NCBI GenBank assembly: GCA_028622995.1
Contig: JAJQJQ010000050.1
Coordinates: 620,001-684,000 of the forward strand
DNA length: 64,000 bases
Origin: Panagrolaimus kolymaensis
Taxonomy: Eukaryota; Nematoda; Chromadorea; Rhabditida; Panagrolaimidae
Reading direction: 5' to 3'
Shown here piece by piece: positions 37,612 through 49,890 of this stretch. A program made the translations under genes and the position numbers. The notes beneath the pieces were generated by a model. The model searched no databases. It was not told the DNA's origin and was given only the letters and a program-made list of their open reading frames with translations. The stretch's first letter is position 1; every line of letters begins with the position of its first letter.

Positions 37612-37757
37612 AAATTTATGCTAATTTTAATGTTTGCCAAGTTTTCTTATCTCCGAGAGACTGATTAATAGTGTTGAATTTTCATATCAATGCACATCGC
37701 AATTAAAATTTTTATGGAAATTATAATTTTTTGATCTTTTCTTTTTCGAGAGCAAAA
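37612..37757. repeat. Diverged tandem duplication, copy 2
   Basis: Second copy of the block at 37258-37395, same orientation, closer to the Tuba-like start codon. Between the conserved blocks the two copies differ by substitutions and small indels. Confidence 0.7.
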
Positions 37758-38424
37758 ACGTTCTTAAATTTTTTCTTTTTCTAAAAAATTTGTTGGCAAC
37801 CGTAATCGCAGGTGGAAATTGTCTATCTATTTTGCAGCTAATTTTAGTTCAACTTTTTTTCTCTAGAGATTTAAAAATGCTGTTTTTTTATTTTTAACTT
37901 TTTCACTTTTTTAATGTCAAACTAATAATTAAGATATAGAAAAACACATGACAACAACAACTTTTTTGCACCCGAAAGAAAAGTTTTTTTCACTTTTATT
38001 TTTAACTTTAAACCAATTCGAAAAGTTTATGTTTTTTTTCTTTCTTGCTGCCTCCTGTTCATCCATTTTTTTTCTTTTTCAAAAAACACATTGACTTATG
38101 CTGTTTGCGGTTGTGGTTTTTCATTTACTAACTTAAATCTGTTGTCTGGCGAGATGTTCTGAATAAATAAAAAAATACGCATCATTGAACCAAACAACCG
38201 CCGCCACAGCCGCGCATAAAATTGACCAAACCAAACGTCTTTTCTCCATTTTTGACGACGACGACAGACAACAAAGAAAAAACTCTTTCCATTTTTTTAT
38301 TTCTTCGATTTTTTTAATTCATCAACAAAAAAATCGAATCGAATCAAACATCTTTTTTTTATTTTGTTTGTTATTTTACTTATAAAAAACTTATTATTTT
38401 GTTGTTACTAATGTAATCTCTCAT

Positions 38425-41400
38425 ATGATTCTATCATCGCCAGCTTTTTTAGCCCGCTGCGCTGTAAATAAACATGCTAGCGGGTTACAAGTTGGAGAAA
38501 TATTTATTGTTGAACCCATTGAAAATTCAAATAATTCTTTGTAAGTTTTTAGAATAAAAAAAATTGCGATGAAATAACTTTTCTTTTTTTATTGACTTAA
38601 CTTTCCTTTTAAGATTCAATGGAAAATCATTGAACAAAAGTTTAGATGACGAAAATGGATATTTAAATGGAACATTTGAAAAAGGAGATTTTGATAGATT
38701 AAATTTATCAACAACAAATGAAAGATATGTTATGTCTATTGGTGAATATGAAAGCATTCAACCTGGACATTTATCATTTATGCAATTTACTTTATTAAGC
38801 GTGGAAGAAGATATTGATGAAAATTGGTTAAAAGGATATGTAACTTTGGATTCCGGGAAAAAATTAGGAAAAATCGGGTTATTTCCTAAAAGTATTGTTA
38901 TTGAATTACCTGTAAGTTTCTTTATCATTTTTTAGTTCTAAAATTTATTTTAAAACTGTTATTTTTCAGAGTATTGAAAAGCCAAAAACTTTGGTCGGTT
39001 TAGTAATCGAAAATTTAGTTCCTCAAATTGATGGAGAAATAAATTTAACCAAAGATGAATGTGTCCATATATTAGATACCAATACCAAAGATGATTGGTA
39101 TACAGTTCAAACATCCAATGGAGTAATCGGCAAATGTCCTAAAACATTTTTAAAAATTATTGCTGAAAGTCATAATGAAAGCGTAATTGAAGATAATCCA
39201 TCATCGACAGCGACAATCATGCCAGAGCCATATGCCACAGCTTTATATGACTTTGAGTAAGCTTTAATTAGTCCATTGAAAAATTTAAATTTGTCATTTT
39301 TATAGAGCTGAACATGATTCAGAATGCTCATTTATTGCTGGAGATATATTAAAATTATTTCGTTGGATAGATTCTGAATGGTTGGAAGGTGAAAATTCAC
39401 GAACAAATAAAAATGGTTATATTCCTGCAAGCTTTGTACAAATTATCGTTCCACCTTCATCAACTCATGATAGTATTGTTGTTGGTGCTCTTGAACAACA
39501 AATTACTGGCGATAGTATTAAAAGCAACAGCGACAAAACCAATGGAGGAGAAGAGTTTTTAACAATAGGGTGTGTTTCTTTGAAAAGAAAAAAAATAAAG
39601 GGAAAAAGAGCAAAAAAAAAGTAAAAAAGCGTTTTACTGATAAGAAATTTTCTTTTATGCTTGCTTTTATTCATTTTTTATACCTTTTTTTTTGCAGAAT
39701 AGCAACGGTTCTTTATGCATTTGAAGCCAGATATGGTGATGAGCTATCAGTTGAAGCTGGAACGAGTATCAAAGTCCTTGGAATTCAAGGAGATTGGGTA
39801 AAATGTTGGAATCCTGAAACGGATGAAGTTGGAATAATTCCAAAAGGATATTTAAGAATATTTTCTGAGAACGAAGAAAATGATGATGGAGGGGAAAGCA
39901 GTAATAATTCAAGAGCAACAACAAATTCATTAATTAGCAATTTTTCAAATGAAAATGAAATTCATAGAATTCGTGAAAGTCCAAGTACGGTGATTGAAAG
40001 GCCTTGGACAACTTTCGATGGAGAAGGATTTGGAACGCTAACTTCTTCTAGCTCAGTGCCATCATTTATTCAACAAGAAATTTCAATTTCTGAACAGAGT
40101 AAACTCCCACCATCAAGGCCGCCTCCTCCGAAGTTTCTTGTTTCACCTTCTATGCCAACTGATAATGGCTTTCAATTGCAACTCCGCAAAGCTAATCATC
40201 CCATTCAAAGAACAGCTCCAAATCGGCCAAGAAGTATGACCAAAATATCTACCGTATCCTCAAAGGATGAAGATGAAAAAGGCACGGAAGGATGGGAATC
40301 TCGAAGAACAAAAGTTTTGGAAGAAATAATTCAAAGTGAAACATCATATTTATTTGATTTAACTGCTTGGGAAGATGCAATAGAAAGCAATGTGAATTTA
40401 CCAGAAAAAAAGAAAAAAGTTATTTTACATGGTTATAATTTGCTAAAATATTTATCCAGAACTTTAACGTCGGCATTGGTGGCAGAACAAGCCAAACCAG
40501 TTTGCGACCAAGAATTAGGTCTTCGATTTATGGAATTGAAAGAAGTTTTTTATAAAACTTATGGACAATATTTTCGAAGTGCAGAACAAATTTCTGAATT
40601 GATTGTAAAAGGTGACGATCAAATTCAAAAGGCGCTTCAAGAATCTGTAAATGTGCTTAGAAGCAAAGGATCAAATATTTTTGATGTTCCAACTGCTTTG
40701 TCAAGACCCATTCAAAGGTGTTTGAGATATCCATTGTATATAGGGGAAATAGTCAAAAATACGCCTTTGACTCATTCGGATCATCCAAAATTGATGGAAG
40801 CTTTAAAACAAATGGGCCAACTTGCAACTAAAATGAATGAATCAAAGCGAAGAAAAGAATTAACTAAAAAATATTCCAAAATGGCTGTGGAACAACGGGA
40901 AGCTGGAGGTTTTTTTTATAAACTTTCTAAACTCAACTTTCATTCGTTGCTTAAAAAAAGCAGCCGATTGCAATATCGAATAACATCCAAAATTGGGTTT
41001 TCTGCAACAGTAAGTTTCAAAAAATCTTTTATGGGTAAAAAATTAATTTTGAATCTTTTGCTTTTTTAGTTTCACGACGATGAATTTAATCAAATGCTTA
41101 GAACTTTAAATGAAGTTCAACAACGTTTTTGTCATTTAATTTATCAAATGACGGTATATAAAAATAGAATAGTTCGACTTGCAAGAAAATACGTGGAAAT
41201 AAATACTGTGGAAAAAGAAAAAGCTGCAAGTTCTTCCAATGCTGTCTCACATTTTGAACATAATAGTTTGATTAAAAGGTTGCTGGTTTATGCGAATGAA
41301 TTGGAAAAGGAAATAGTCGAGTAAGTTGCTTTTTTCAATTTTTTAAGCTAAAATATTTTTTTTCAATAAAAAAGCTCATAATTTTTGTTGTTAGAATAGT

Positions 41401-43765
41401 TTAAAGAAAATCCCGTTTCGAGACCAATAAAAATTTAAAAAAACTCTAAATTTTATATTTTTTTAGTCTCTGCGCTGCTGCTCACGAATTAATAAAGCGT
41501 GATTTTACTTTCATCGTTCATAAACGCCATGATAAACTCGCAGATTGGGAAATGTCTGTTCGATCTAAAAAGCCTCAAGAAGTCATAGATATGCGAAGAT
41601 GTGAATTTGAAGCCCTCAATAATCAATTAAAATTGGTTATTCCTAAAGAAACTGATAAACTTATCGATGGATTATTAAAATATGTTCGACGAATTCGACA
41701 AGTGGATCTTTTATTTTTTAGAAGGGTCAAAGCCTGGGTTGAAGTTTGTTTCTAAGAATTATTTAAATTTGATTTAAACAATGAAACCTTTTTTTTAGCA
41801 ATTTTCAAATTCCGCCCTCCTCGATTTTCAAAAATATGTGGATCCCAGAAATCAACGACTCCATCAAATAGAAAATACACTTAAAACAAAAAATCCTCGA
41901 ATCGCGTCGAGACTCATGGACAAAGGTATTTTTTACTAAAAAATTAAAAACTTTCTAAAACAAAAAAATTTTTAGATGCTGAATTTCAAAAGCGCCCTAT
42001 TTCCCTTCCCGATCCAGACGATAACTGTATTCAGCCTCCGCTTATGTATGATCAACCAATCCTTGGTCGCTCCCAAACTCAAGAAGAGAGAGAAAAGCTT
42101 ATCAAACTATGTCGAGCATTAGGCTTGCATGATTCTCTTTGCAAAGTTATAAAAGATTATTCTTCAAAAGATGGAAAATTTATTCTCAAAAAGGGCGACG
42201 TTATTCGTGAAAGATATCAAAAATCAAATCATAGCTTAGTTGAAAATGGACTTGCAACATATTCAATTCCAACAAATATTTATCGAAAAGTTCGAAATCC
42301 ATTTTCACCAAATTTGGGAAATCCAGCTTCATTCGGTGATATTGGAGATGAAAATACTGATGGAGAATTAAATACACTAAAAAATATACAAAAACAAGGA
42401 AAAAGCAGCAACAGCAAAGAAGGAAAAAGCAAAAATGGCGGTGGTGGAGTTCGTTTTCGAATCGATGATGAAAAAATTATTGGTGGTAGTCGTCATAAAA
42501 GAGGAGAAGAACAGTCATTTGGTATTCCCGAAAATGTTGTGAACAAATTAACTGCAACAACAGAGAAAAGACAAGAAAAAAATAATTGTAGTGGAAGAGA
42601 TTCGACTGTAAATTGGCTTCGTAAGTTTCTTCTTTTTTTTGTCTGATAAAAAAATGAAACTAATTAAAAAATTTTTTTTTTAGAATATGACGATAAAATT
42701 GTTAACCTCCCATCTTTTGAGGATTATAATCGACCAGCGCCAGCTCCACCCGAAGCATTAAAAACATGGACAACTTTTGAAAATGATAATGATACTCCAA
42801 GGGTTGTTGTTCCGCCTCAAGCAATATTTGGAAATTTATCTAATCCAATTCCAATGGAACCTCAACCTCTTCCATCGAGTGTCACTCATTTCCCAGTAAA
42901 TGAAAGTGTTAATAATCCAACTAGACGAGCTCCTCCTCCACCACCTCCAGGAATGACAATTCCGTCGCCAACAAAGAATAATTTATTTGGGAGTAATAAT
43001 GATTTTTCTTTATCTCAATCTCTTCCAAGTCATTATTCCATTAAACCATCATCGAATATTCGATACTCACAACCCGTCGTCGATCCATTAACAAAATTAG
43101 TGAATGATGAAATTGAGAAAACTCGTCGATCAAGTGCTTTGATAAATAACGATCGAAATCAAAGCGCTTCACCACATCACCTTCCACCAGCTCCAAGTGG
43201 TCCACCTCCAGCTCCACCCAATTCAAGATTTTCCTCTGTCAATAATGCTCAATTGAATCCGACAACGATTATTAAAAATGGTAGTAATAATAGTTCAAAT
43301 TTAAATATTTCTTCTTCCCCAGCTCCCCAACGACCCGCACATTTATTTGCCAATAATAGTGGTGGTGCAGCAAAATACGATGCACCAACAAATATTGATC
43401 TCAATAATTTAAATAATTTTCCTAAATCTTCTAAATTTTATGATTCTCCGCCAAATCAAACTAAAAACAATGAAAAAGTATGTTTTTTTTTAAATCCAAA
43501 TTTTTTTATTTTTTATATATATTTATTTGTATAATTTTAGCCTAATTCCAATATCGCCAATGAAGCTGAAAATAATATAGTAACCAGCCAATATGATTTT
43601 ACTCCCGACAATGAAAGTACCGTGCAATTAAAAATATTTGAAGGTGAAAAATTATGTGTTATAAAACCATATGATGATGCAAATAATCCTGAATGGTGGC
43701 TGGTTAAAAATTCTAATGATCAAACTGGTTATGTTCCATCATCATATTTATCAACAAAAGAATAA
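38425..43765 (+). CDS. Tuba/DNMBP-type Rho GEF: SH3 repeats, DH, BAR, SH3s
   Basis: Scaffold and guanine nucleotide exchange factor for Cdc42-type GTPases that links actin assembly (via SH3 partners such as N-WASP) with dynamin and curved membranes. Eleven exons: 38425-38540, 38614-38911, 38970-39256, 39306-39569, 39698-41009, 41070-41320, 41467-41743, 41799-41925, 41976-42620, 42684-43477, 43541-43765; 1531 residues, close to human Tuba. Order seen: a degenerate SH3-like start, three to four clear SH3 domains up to about residue 390 (for example ATALYDFEAEHDSE and TVLYAFEARYGDE), DH domain about 523-712 (starts KVLEEIIQSETSYL), BAR domain about 720-980, SH3 at about 1030-1090, a Pro-rich linker about 1200-1457, and a C-terminal SH3 ending PSSYL. 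There is no PH domain, as in Tuba, where BAR replaces it. C. elegans gei-18 is the probable counterpart, from memory. The first-exon start is the least certain part. Confidence 0.9.
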
Positions 43766-45224
43766 AACTCCTATTTAATTTTTAAATAATTTACAAAAAT
43801 AAAATCAAAGATGCTTTAATTTTTTTATTATTAATTAACTTTTTTAATAAAATAAACTTGATGATGAATAATTAAATAAATATCTAATTTTACTATAATT
43901 TTTGTTTAAATTAAACCTTAAAACATTTCTTATTGTAGCATGCTTATTTGTTGTTATGATTTCGGTCGTCATCGCTATCCCAATCCCAAATTTATGACAA
44001 TGGGAATAGAAAAAGATCAACGAATTTAAAAATAAAACAAAAGTAGCTTTCACTTTCCTCGATGACAGAATGATTGTGAATGTTAAAAAAACAATGTATT
44101 TCACTCCAGAAATTTTAATTGCTTTTCCTAAAAATAACTTCTTTTTTTGAATAACCATATTCCACAGCGCAATAATGGCGGAGTAGAAGTGGACACAAAA
44201 AGTTAATGCAAAAATATTTTTTTGTTTTTTCATTGAATTGAAATTTGCTTGTACGAAAAGATAAGTATAAAAATTCAGTTTCACAGATTTTTTTAGACCC
44301 ATTCCTGATTTTTTAATTACTCGTTAACTATAAAAAAATAATTAAAAAATCCAAAAATTGCACGCTGCGTTTGGCCATTTGTACTCCGCCTTTGACTCAT
44401 TTTTAAAGCGCTGTGACTCGCAGGCCCAATGAAAGAATATGTTTTGGTGAGTCAACCACATATTGTTTGACCTGGAATCATTACCATGCCATTTTTGCTC
44501 ATTTTTTTTTCTTAAACAATGCATTGATTGTTTTTGTGTGCACAGAGCACTTATAAAACTTTTTTTTGCAGTTACTGCTAAAAATTTAAAAAAAAAAGCG
44601 CTGTCTTTATTAAAAAAAAGTTATATGAATGGTTAATTATAATTTCCATTAAATATATTTTGCCGTTGCGCTAGAGATAAATTTGTTAATTTTATTTTTT
44701 TCATTGGATTTTGCACAATTCAATTTTTCAATCTTTTGAGAAAATATCAAAAAACACCATTCTTAAAACTACACTTCAACTATTATTTCATAAACAAAAT
44801 TTCAAAAAAAAGTGAGAAAGGAAAATGTTTGGAATTTAATGGCAAAGAATTTTTATAATAGGAAAAATAGTCTTTCTGGTAGGAATTCATAATTTCGTAG
44901 TTTTACTAAAGAAAATGATGACTTATTCCTTTTCTTTTTGGTTGGTAGCTCTGACAGATGTTGCGGCGAAATGCGGCCTTTAAAAAATGTTGAAATTATA
45001 AATTAGTCACCGTTAACACAAAAAATTGTAAGCCTTTTTTGGTTTTAAAATTATGAAATCATGAATCATTCATTTTTTTATTTTTATTTTACATTTGCTT
45101 ATTGATTGTATTCGTGGCCTTTCTTTATTTATTTTTTGCTTTAAATAATTTTTATTTCAGCCAAACTTTTCATATTCTTTATTTTAGAACTATAAAAGAC
45201 GGTTTTTTTCGTACCACTCCAAAA
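43766..45224. other. Intergenic between Tuba-like and serpin genes
   Basis: About 1.5 kb. It includes repeat copy A (about 44455-44625). A minus-strand open frame of 152 codons (43844-44302) encodes hydrophobic segments but lacks a recognised domain and lies in T-rich sequence. It is left uncalled, though a gene fragment cannot be excluded. An acceptor-like ATTTTAG at 45181-45187 lies 37 nt before the serpin ATG and may be a trans-splice site. Confidence 0.6.
44455..44625. repeat. Diverged dispersed repeat, copy A (upstream of serpin)
   Basis: Aligns by eye with 46880-47050. Shared landmarks in order: TTTGACC, GAA..ATTAC, CTTAA(A/G)CAATG(C/T)ATTGATTGTTTTT, and CGCTGTCT followed by a poly-A-containing AAAGT(T/A). 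The overall match is good but has indels. Confidence 0.6.
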
Positions 45225-46798
45225 ATGTCTGATTCAATGGTAACTGCTCAAGCAAAATTTGCTTTTGATTTACTTCGAGGCTTTGAAGAAAATAATTCAG
45301 TTGTAATTTCACCAATATCTATTTCAATTGCTTTGTCAATGGCTTTGATTGGAGCAAAAAATAATACAGCAAAAGAAATCCAAAATGCTATTGCAAAAGG
45401 TTAGTTATTGTTTGTCTTATCTTTTGCATTAAAAAATAGTAAAATCCTTCTTTCGATTATTTAACTATAGCCACCATCTTGGAAAAAATTAAAACTAAAA
45501 ATAAGCGAATTAAAATTGAAATAACAAAAAATCGATCTAAAGCATTAGCATACTTCGTGCCAAAAATTTTTTCGATTGATGGAACTAGAACTTTCTAAAA
45601 AAATCGCTTTTCAATTACTTATTAAACAAATAATAATAGAAGCTTCTTTTCATATTTTTTTTTCTTTGTTTGGTTTTATAAATATATTATTAATTTTAAA
45701 CTTTTGAGGTGTAAGTATTGATGAGCTCCACAAATATTTTTCAAATATTTATTATTCCATCAAAGAAAATGATATACAGAGTTCATTAAAAATGGCAAAC
45801 AGAGTTTATTTTTCAAATGATCTATCAATAAAAGACGCATTTAAAAATGGAATAATAAAATATTACGGTGGAGAATTTGAATTAGAAAATTTTGTTGATA
45901 GTGAAAAAGTTGCAAAGGTAAAGTTTTATTTTTTAAATGCATTTTAAATACTCATTAAAAAACACTTTTCAGGACATAAGTAAATTTGTCGCGGATTCTA
46001 CTAATAATGTTATTCAAAATTTGGTCAAAGCTGATGATTTTAGCGAAAATACTAAGCTTGTTCTTATCAATGCAATTCACTTTGAAAAGAATTGGACAAC
46101 ACCATTCAACTTGCAATCGTTTAAACCAATTTTTTATTCGTCGCCAAATGTTGCAAAGGAGGTAATGCGATTTAATTTTACCCCTTTTTTATTTTCTGAT
46201 AAATTTGCTTTTAGATTTCCATGATGGAGCTTAGCGACAATTGTCGATATTTTGAAAACAAAGATTACCAATTTTTAGAACTTTCATATGAGGGGCTATC
46301 ATTCAGCATGTTTCTCATTCTTCCAAAGGAACGCTTTGGATTGACAAAAATGTTAAAAAATCTTGATATTACTGAAATTTTGGATTTGATGTCAACATCC
46401 AGCCCCATACATGGAAGAATTGTCATTCCAAAATTTGATGTTGGATCAACTATTGAACTTTCAAATATTTTACAAAAATTAAATATTAATGATGCATTTG
46501 ATGCATCAAAGGCAGACTTTTCAGGAACTGCTTGTGAGGCAATTGCTGTATCCAAAGTTCTTCACAAAGCTTTCATTCAAGTTTGTAAAATATTTTAAAT
46601 ACAAAGCTTTACTACTATAATCTTTAGATATCAGAAGAGGGAACTAAAGCTGCTGCCGCTACATTTATCCAGTATGATTTAGTTTGTTATGAAGAAACAC
46701 CTGAAGAAAGTTTTCAATTCATTGCTAATCATCCCTTCCTTTATTTAATAGCAGATAATGCAAAAAATATTTATTTTATTGGAACGTTTTATAATTAA
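45225..46798 (+). CDS. Serpin (serine protease inhibitor), inhibitory type
   Basis: Clade of nematode serpins without a signal peptide, so probably intracellular. Five exons: 45225-45399, 45709-45917, 45973-46161, 46215-46580, 46628-46798; 369 residues, the normal serpin length. Seen: FAFDLLR start, NSVVISPISISIALSMALIGAKN (helix B), NAIHFEKNW (strand 3A), and a reactive-loop hinge EEGTKAAAAT whose small residues allow loop insertion, the mark of an inhibitory serpin. The signature NHPFLYLIADNAKNIYFIG closes the protein. By standard numbering P1 is near the Val-Cys of DLVCYEE, so the target protease is not obvious. Start is chosen at MSDSM because an acceptor-like TTTTAG precedes it and the upstream in-frame Met would lie in T-rich sequence. 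Intron 1 ends TTTTGAG rather than TAG/CAG, a rare acceptor but the only one that keeps frame. Confidence 0.9.
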
Positions 46799-47141
46799 TT
46801 TTTTGTCTTTACTGTGAATGAGAATAAAATCGATTTTATCATTGACTATTTTTTTTTTTTGCAATCTATTTGTCAGTCAGCAATATCATTTGACCCAGAA
46901 TTACTCGCGTACCATAATGGCTCGTTTGATTTTTTCTTTAAGCAATGTATTGATTGTTTTTTTGCGCATTTACTAAGCGTTTATTTTTGCAATCATTGCA
47001 AGCTACTAAAAACAAAATTAAAGATAACCGCTGTCTCGTTAAAAAAAGTATTTTACTTTTCAACTTTATTTTGTCTTTGAACCGATTTAATTTGAGCTAA
47101 ATTTATTTTTTTGAAAGCGATTCTGGAAGCTGTGGTTAAAA
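46799..47141. other. Intergenic between serpin and HAT/F-box-like genes
   Basis: 343 bp. It holds the serpin polyadenylation signal (AATAAA near 46823, inside a 16-bp palindrome ATAAAATCGATTTTAT at 46824-46839) and repeat copy B. No gene seen. Confidence 0.6.
46880..47050. repeat. Diverged dispersed repeat, copy B (downstream of serpin)
   Basis: Second copy of the repeat at 44455-44625, same orientation, ending about 90 bp before the start codon of the next gene. The two copies bracket the serpin gene. Confidence 0.6.
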
Positions 47142-49676
47142 ATGGATATTACTTTAAAATATCAAAAGCTCTGGGATGAACTTACTTCAATGATGGTTAA
47201 AACAGATGATATGAAAATTAAAAGGCAATGGTTTGCAAATTTAGTCGAAACTTCAACGATGTTCCCGCATATTTGGCATTATTGGATAAGGTAAATTTAC
47301 TAATTTTAGATTAAAAATTAATATTCTTCAAACATTTATTTGAAAGATTTTGGTTCAGTCAGATTTGTTATTACCTTTGCTGTTATTTTTTTATAATCGA
47401 ATAAATATTTGTAAAAATTATTTATTTTTAGACAAGAAAGAATGAATTTAGAAAGTTCATTTGAAACCAATGAAACATTAGTCGATTACTATCAAAAATT
47501 AAAGAAAATCGCATCCATGCATTTTTATTCTGGCAATCCTGAATATTTTTACGAACTAAAAGTTAATTCAACTGGAAGCATAGAATGGCATTCACCTGAA
47601 AAAGTAAGTACCTTTTGACGACTTGAAAGAAAAAAGATTGCTAGCAAAGATTAAAATGTTCCAAGCCTTGAAATTTTAATAAGAGTCTTGTGAAAGAAAA
47701 AACTTAAAATAATTATTTTTTAGAATCCAAGATTTACAAAATTAATTAATTTTCCATGTTACAATGAATGGAGGTTAAATTGCTATGGAAAATATGGAGA
47801 AAATCCACTAAACTTGAGAACGCTTAAAGATAGTTTATTATTTCCCCATCGACATTTAAAAAATTTGTTTAAAATTTATGAAGAAACTTCACGTAAACCA
47901 AATTTATTATTCTTTAAAATCATAGGGATTTTTTAATGTTTGCGTTTTTAGATTCGCCCGTTTGCTTTAAGCTTAAAAAATCTTTCCAACAAAACTTTGT
48001 ATTATTTAATAAAATTATTACTGAAATAAATAATAATAATTTTGATAAAGTAATCAAATTGTTTGAAGAAACAAAGGACGAAAGTTTCGTATGCTATAAT
48101 ATTGAATATTGTCTTACTGAAAATTGGGAAAATAAATCTTTATGGAAGATTTACATTGAATACTTAAATAATAAAAATACAATGATATGTTTCAGCTGAT
48201 TATTAAAAAATAATTTTTTGCTGTTAAATTTTAAACATTTTTAAGGCAATGTTAAGCGTGTATTCACGTTATTGTAATTTTTATTTTGACGATTTGAAAA
48301 TGAGACAAAAATACTTTGATGAAGTTTATAATCTTCACAAACTTGGAATTGAAGATGTTATGGGTTATTGGATGGATATTGTCATAATCGAAAAAGAGTT
48401 TCAAGCAGCCGATGCAGCTCAAAATACTTCTTTAATGAATAGCCCAGATTTAATTGAAATTAAAGAAAAATGTAACGAAAAACTGAAAAAATATTTTGAT
48501 TACAAACAAAAAATCAAAAATTCGAAGGGAGTTGAACGGACAGAATTATGGTTTATGCAGGATCATTATTCAGAATTTGAAACATTTAAAATTTCAACTT
48601 TTCCCATGAAAGCTCCTGAAATTTCTGATATTCAAAAAGCAGACGACGAAGCCAAAGTAAAAGTTGAAGAAAAAAATGAGTGCTTATTAAGATTTGATTT
48701 TAATAACATAAAACTTCAAAATTTTGCATTTTGCTCAACCATAATGAAACAAATTTCAAATTGCCTTCAAATGAATTATAAACTTTATAAAACATGCAAA
48801 TATTTTTTTGTACTCAAACAAAAAATTCTTTGCTTCAATCTTATTATTATTCATGAATGTAGAGATAAAAAGAAATTTGTTGAAAATTCATTGGAAATAT
48901 CCTCGGCGTTCATAAATAAGCAATTCAAAAATGAACCATACTTTTTCAAAAAATACATTATTACTTCAAGTTTGCATGTTGAAAATTTATTTGATAGAAA
49001 ATGCTTTTCAAAAATGTTACGAAGCCCTTGTACATTTCAGAATATTAAATATTTAAAATTAATTACCCAAGATTTGACTTTAAAAGATATCGAATTACTC
49101 AAAGAATTAAAAAATTTGGTAACCATTCGATTTATAAATGTTGGCATTTTCAATGAAGGATATAAAGTTTCTGTTGAAACAATAGTCGATAGTTTTCCAA
49201 ATGTAGAAAATTTTTATTTAAGGTAAGTCAATTCTTTTTTGTAGATTATTATTTTGCTTTTAAAACTTTTTTATCAGAAGCGACACTTTAGTTTTTTCTA
49301 ATAAAACTGCTGAAAATTTAGCAAATTTAAAGCGAAACATTCGATTTCAAGATTTTATTTTATGTGAAGTCACCAATCAATTTGTGGCTGAAGATTTTTG
49401 TCACTTTATAAAAGTAAGTTTATAAGAAATTTTTTTTCAATCATAAAAGCTTGTGTTGCAAATTTTGATTTCCATTGGTATTTTTTATTTATTTCCTATA
49501 CCGATTTTTTTCAGAATCACATGGCGGATTATAGCACGGTTAAAATTATATACAAAAAACAATCGGGATATGAAACTTATGAAAAAAGGTTTGAAAAGAT
49601 AGTTAACGATTTTTTATATAAGGAACGGTTTTATAAAGCATATTATACTACCGTCCCGCATTTTCGTATTTGGTGA
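47142..49676 (+). CDS. Chimeric protein: SART3-like HAT repeats then F-box/LRR-like region
   Basis: Exons: 47142-47290, 47432-47603, 47724-47892, 47952-48187 (end uncertain), 48246-49222, 49278-49413, 49515-49676. The first half looks like half-a-TPR (HAT) repeats of SART3, a U4/U6 snRNP recycling factor: FPHIWHYWIRQE, LWKIYIEYL, and MLSVYSRYC, which matches the SART3 LSVHSRA region. The RRM domains of SART3 are absent. From about 48690, within the same long exon, the protein changes to an F-box-like stretch (NYKLYKTCKYFF) followed by LRR-like segments (NIKYLKLITQDLTL, LKNLVTIRFINVG, FPNVENFYL) common in nematode F-box families. The exon 4/5 junction is problematic: a direct join after ATA gives the expected HAT match, but the nearest GT is one base later and would shift frame. 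A GTATGC donor at 48089 would restore the frame by skipping about 33 HAT residues. It may be a fusion gene, a decaying gene or an assembly error. Confidence 0.6.
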
Positions 49677-49890
49677 AAATTTTTGTGAATAAAATAATAA
49701 ATTCAACTTTCTTATTCTATTTCAACCAAAAAATTTAATTAATGCATTTTACTTTCTTTATTTTCTGTACTTTTTTAAGATACATAGGTTGCAAAATATA
49801 ACAATATTTAAATTTAAAAACTTAAAAATAACTTTTATTGTTTTTATTATTTATTATTTATTATAAATTTTCAAATAAATTTCTTTTAAA

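Larger units (their letters stand above)
34795..38424. other. Shared upstream region of divergent DM-factor and Tuba-like genes
   Basis: A 3.6-kb AT-rich region between two start codons pointing away from each other, so it should hold both promoters. It contains the tandem duplication described separately (37258-37395 and 37612-37757) and a GCC/GAC-rich patch near 38205-38275. No gene is recognised; open frames here are T- or A-rich chance frames. Confidence 0.6.

Noticed and set aside
38185..38385. Possible alternative first exon of the Tuba-like gene
   Set aside because: No donor that joins in phase with the next exon was found, and the translation is low-complexity.
43844..44302. 152-codon minus-strand frame with hydrophobic segments, faintly like an AIG1/FAR-17a membrane protein
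   Set aside because: T-rich sequence on the coding strand gives Phe/Ile/Leu-rich frames by chance; no convincing motif or exon structure.
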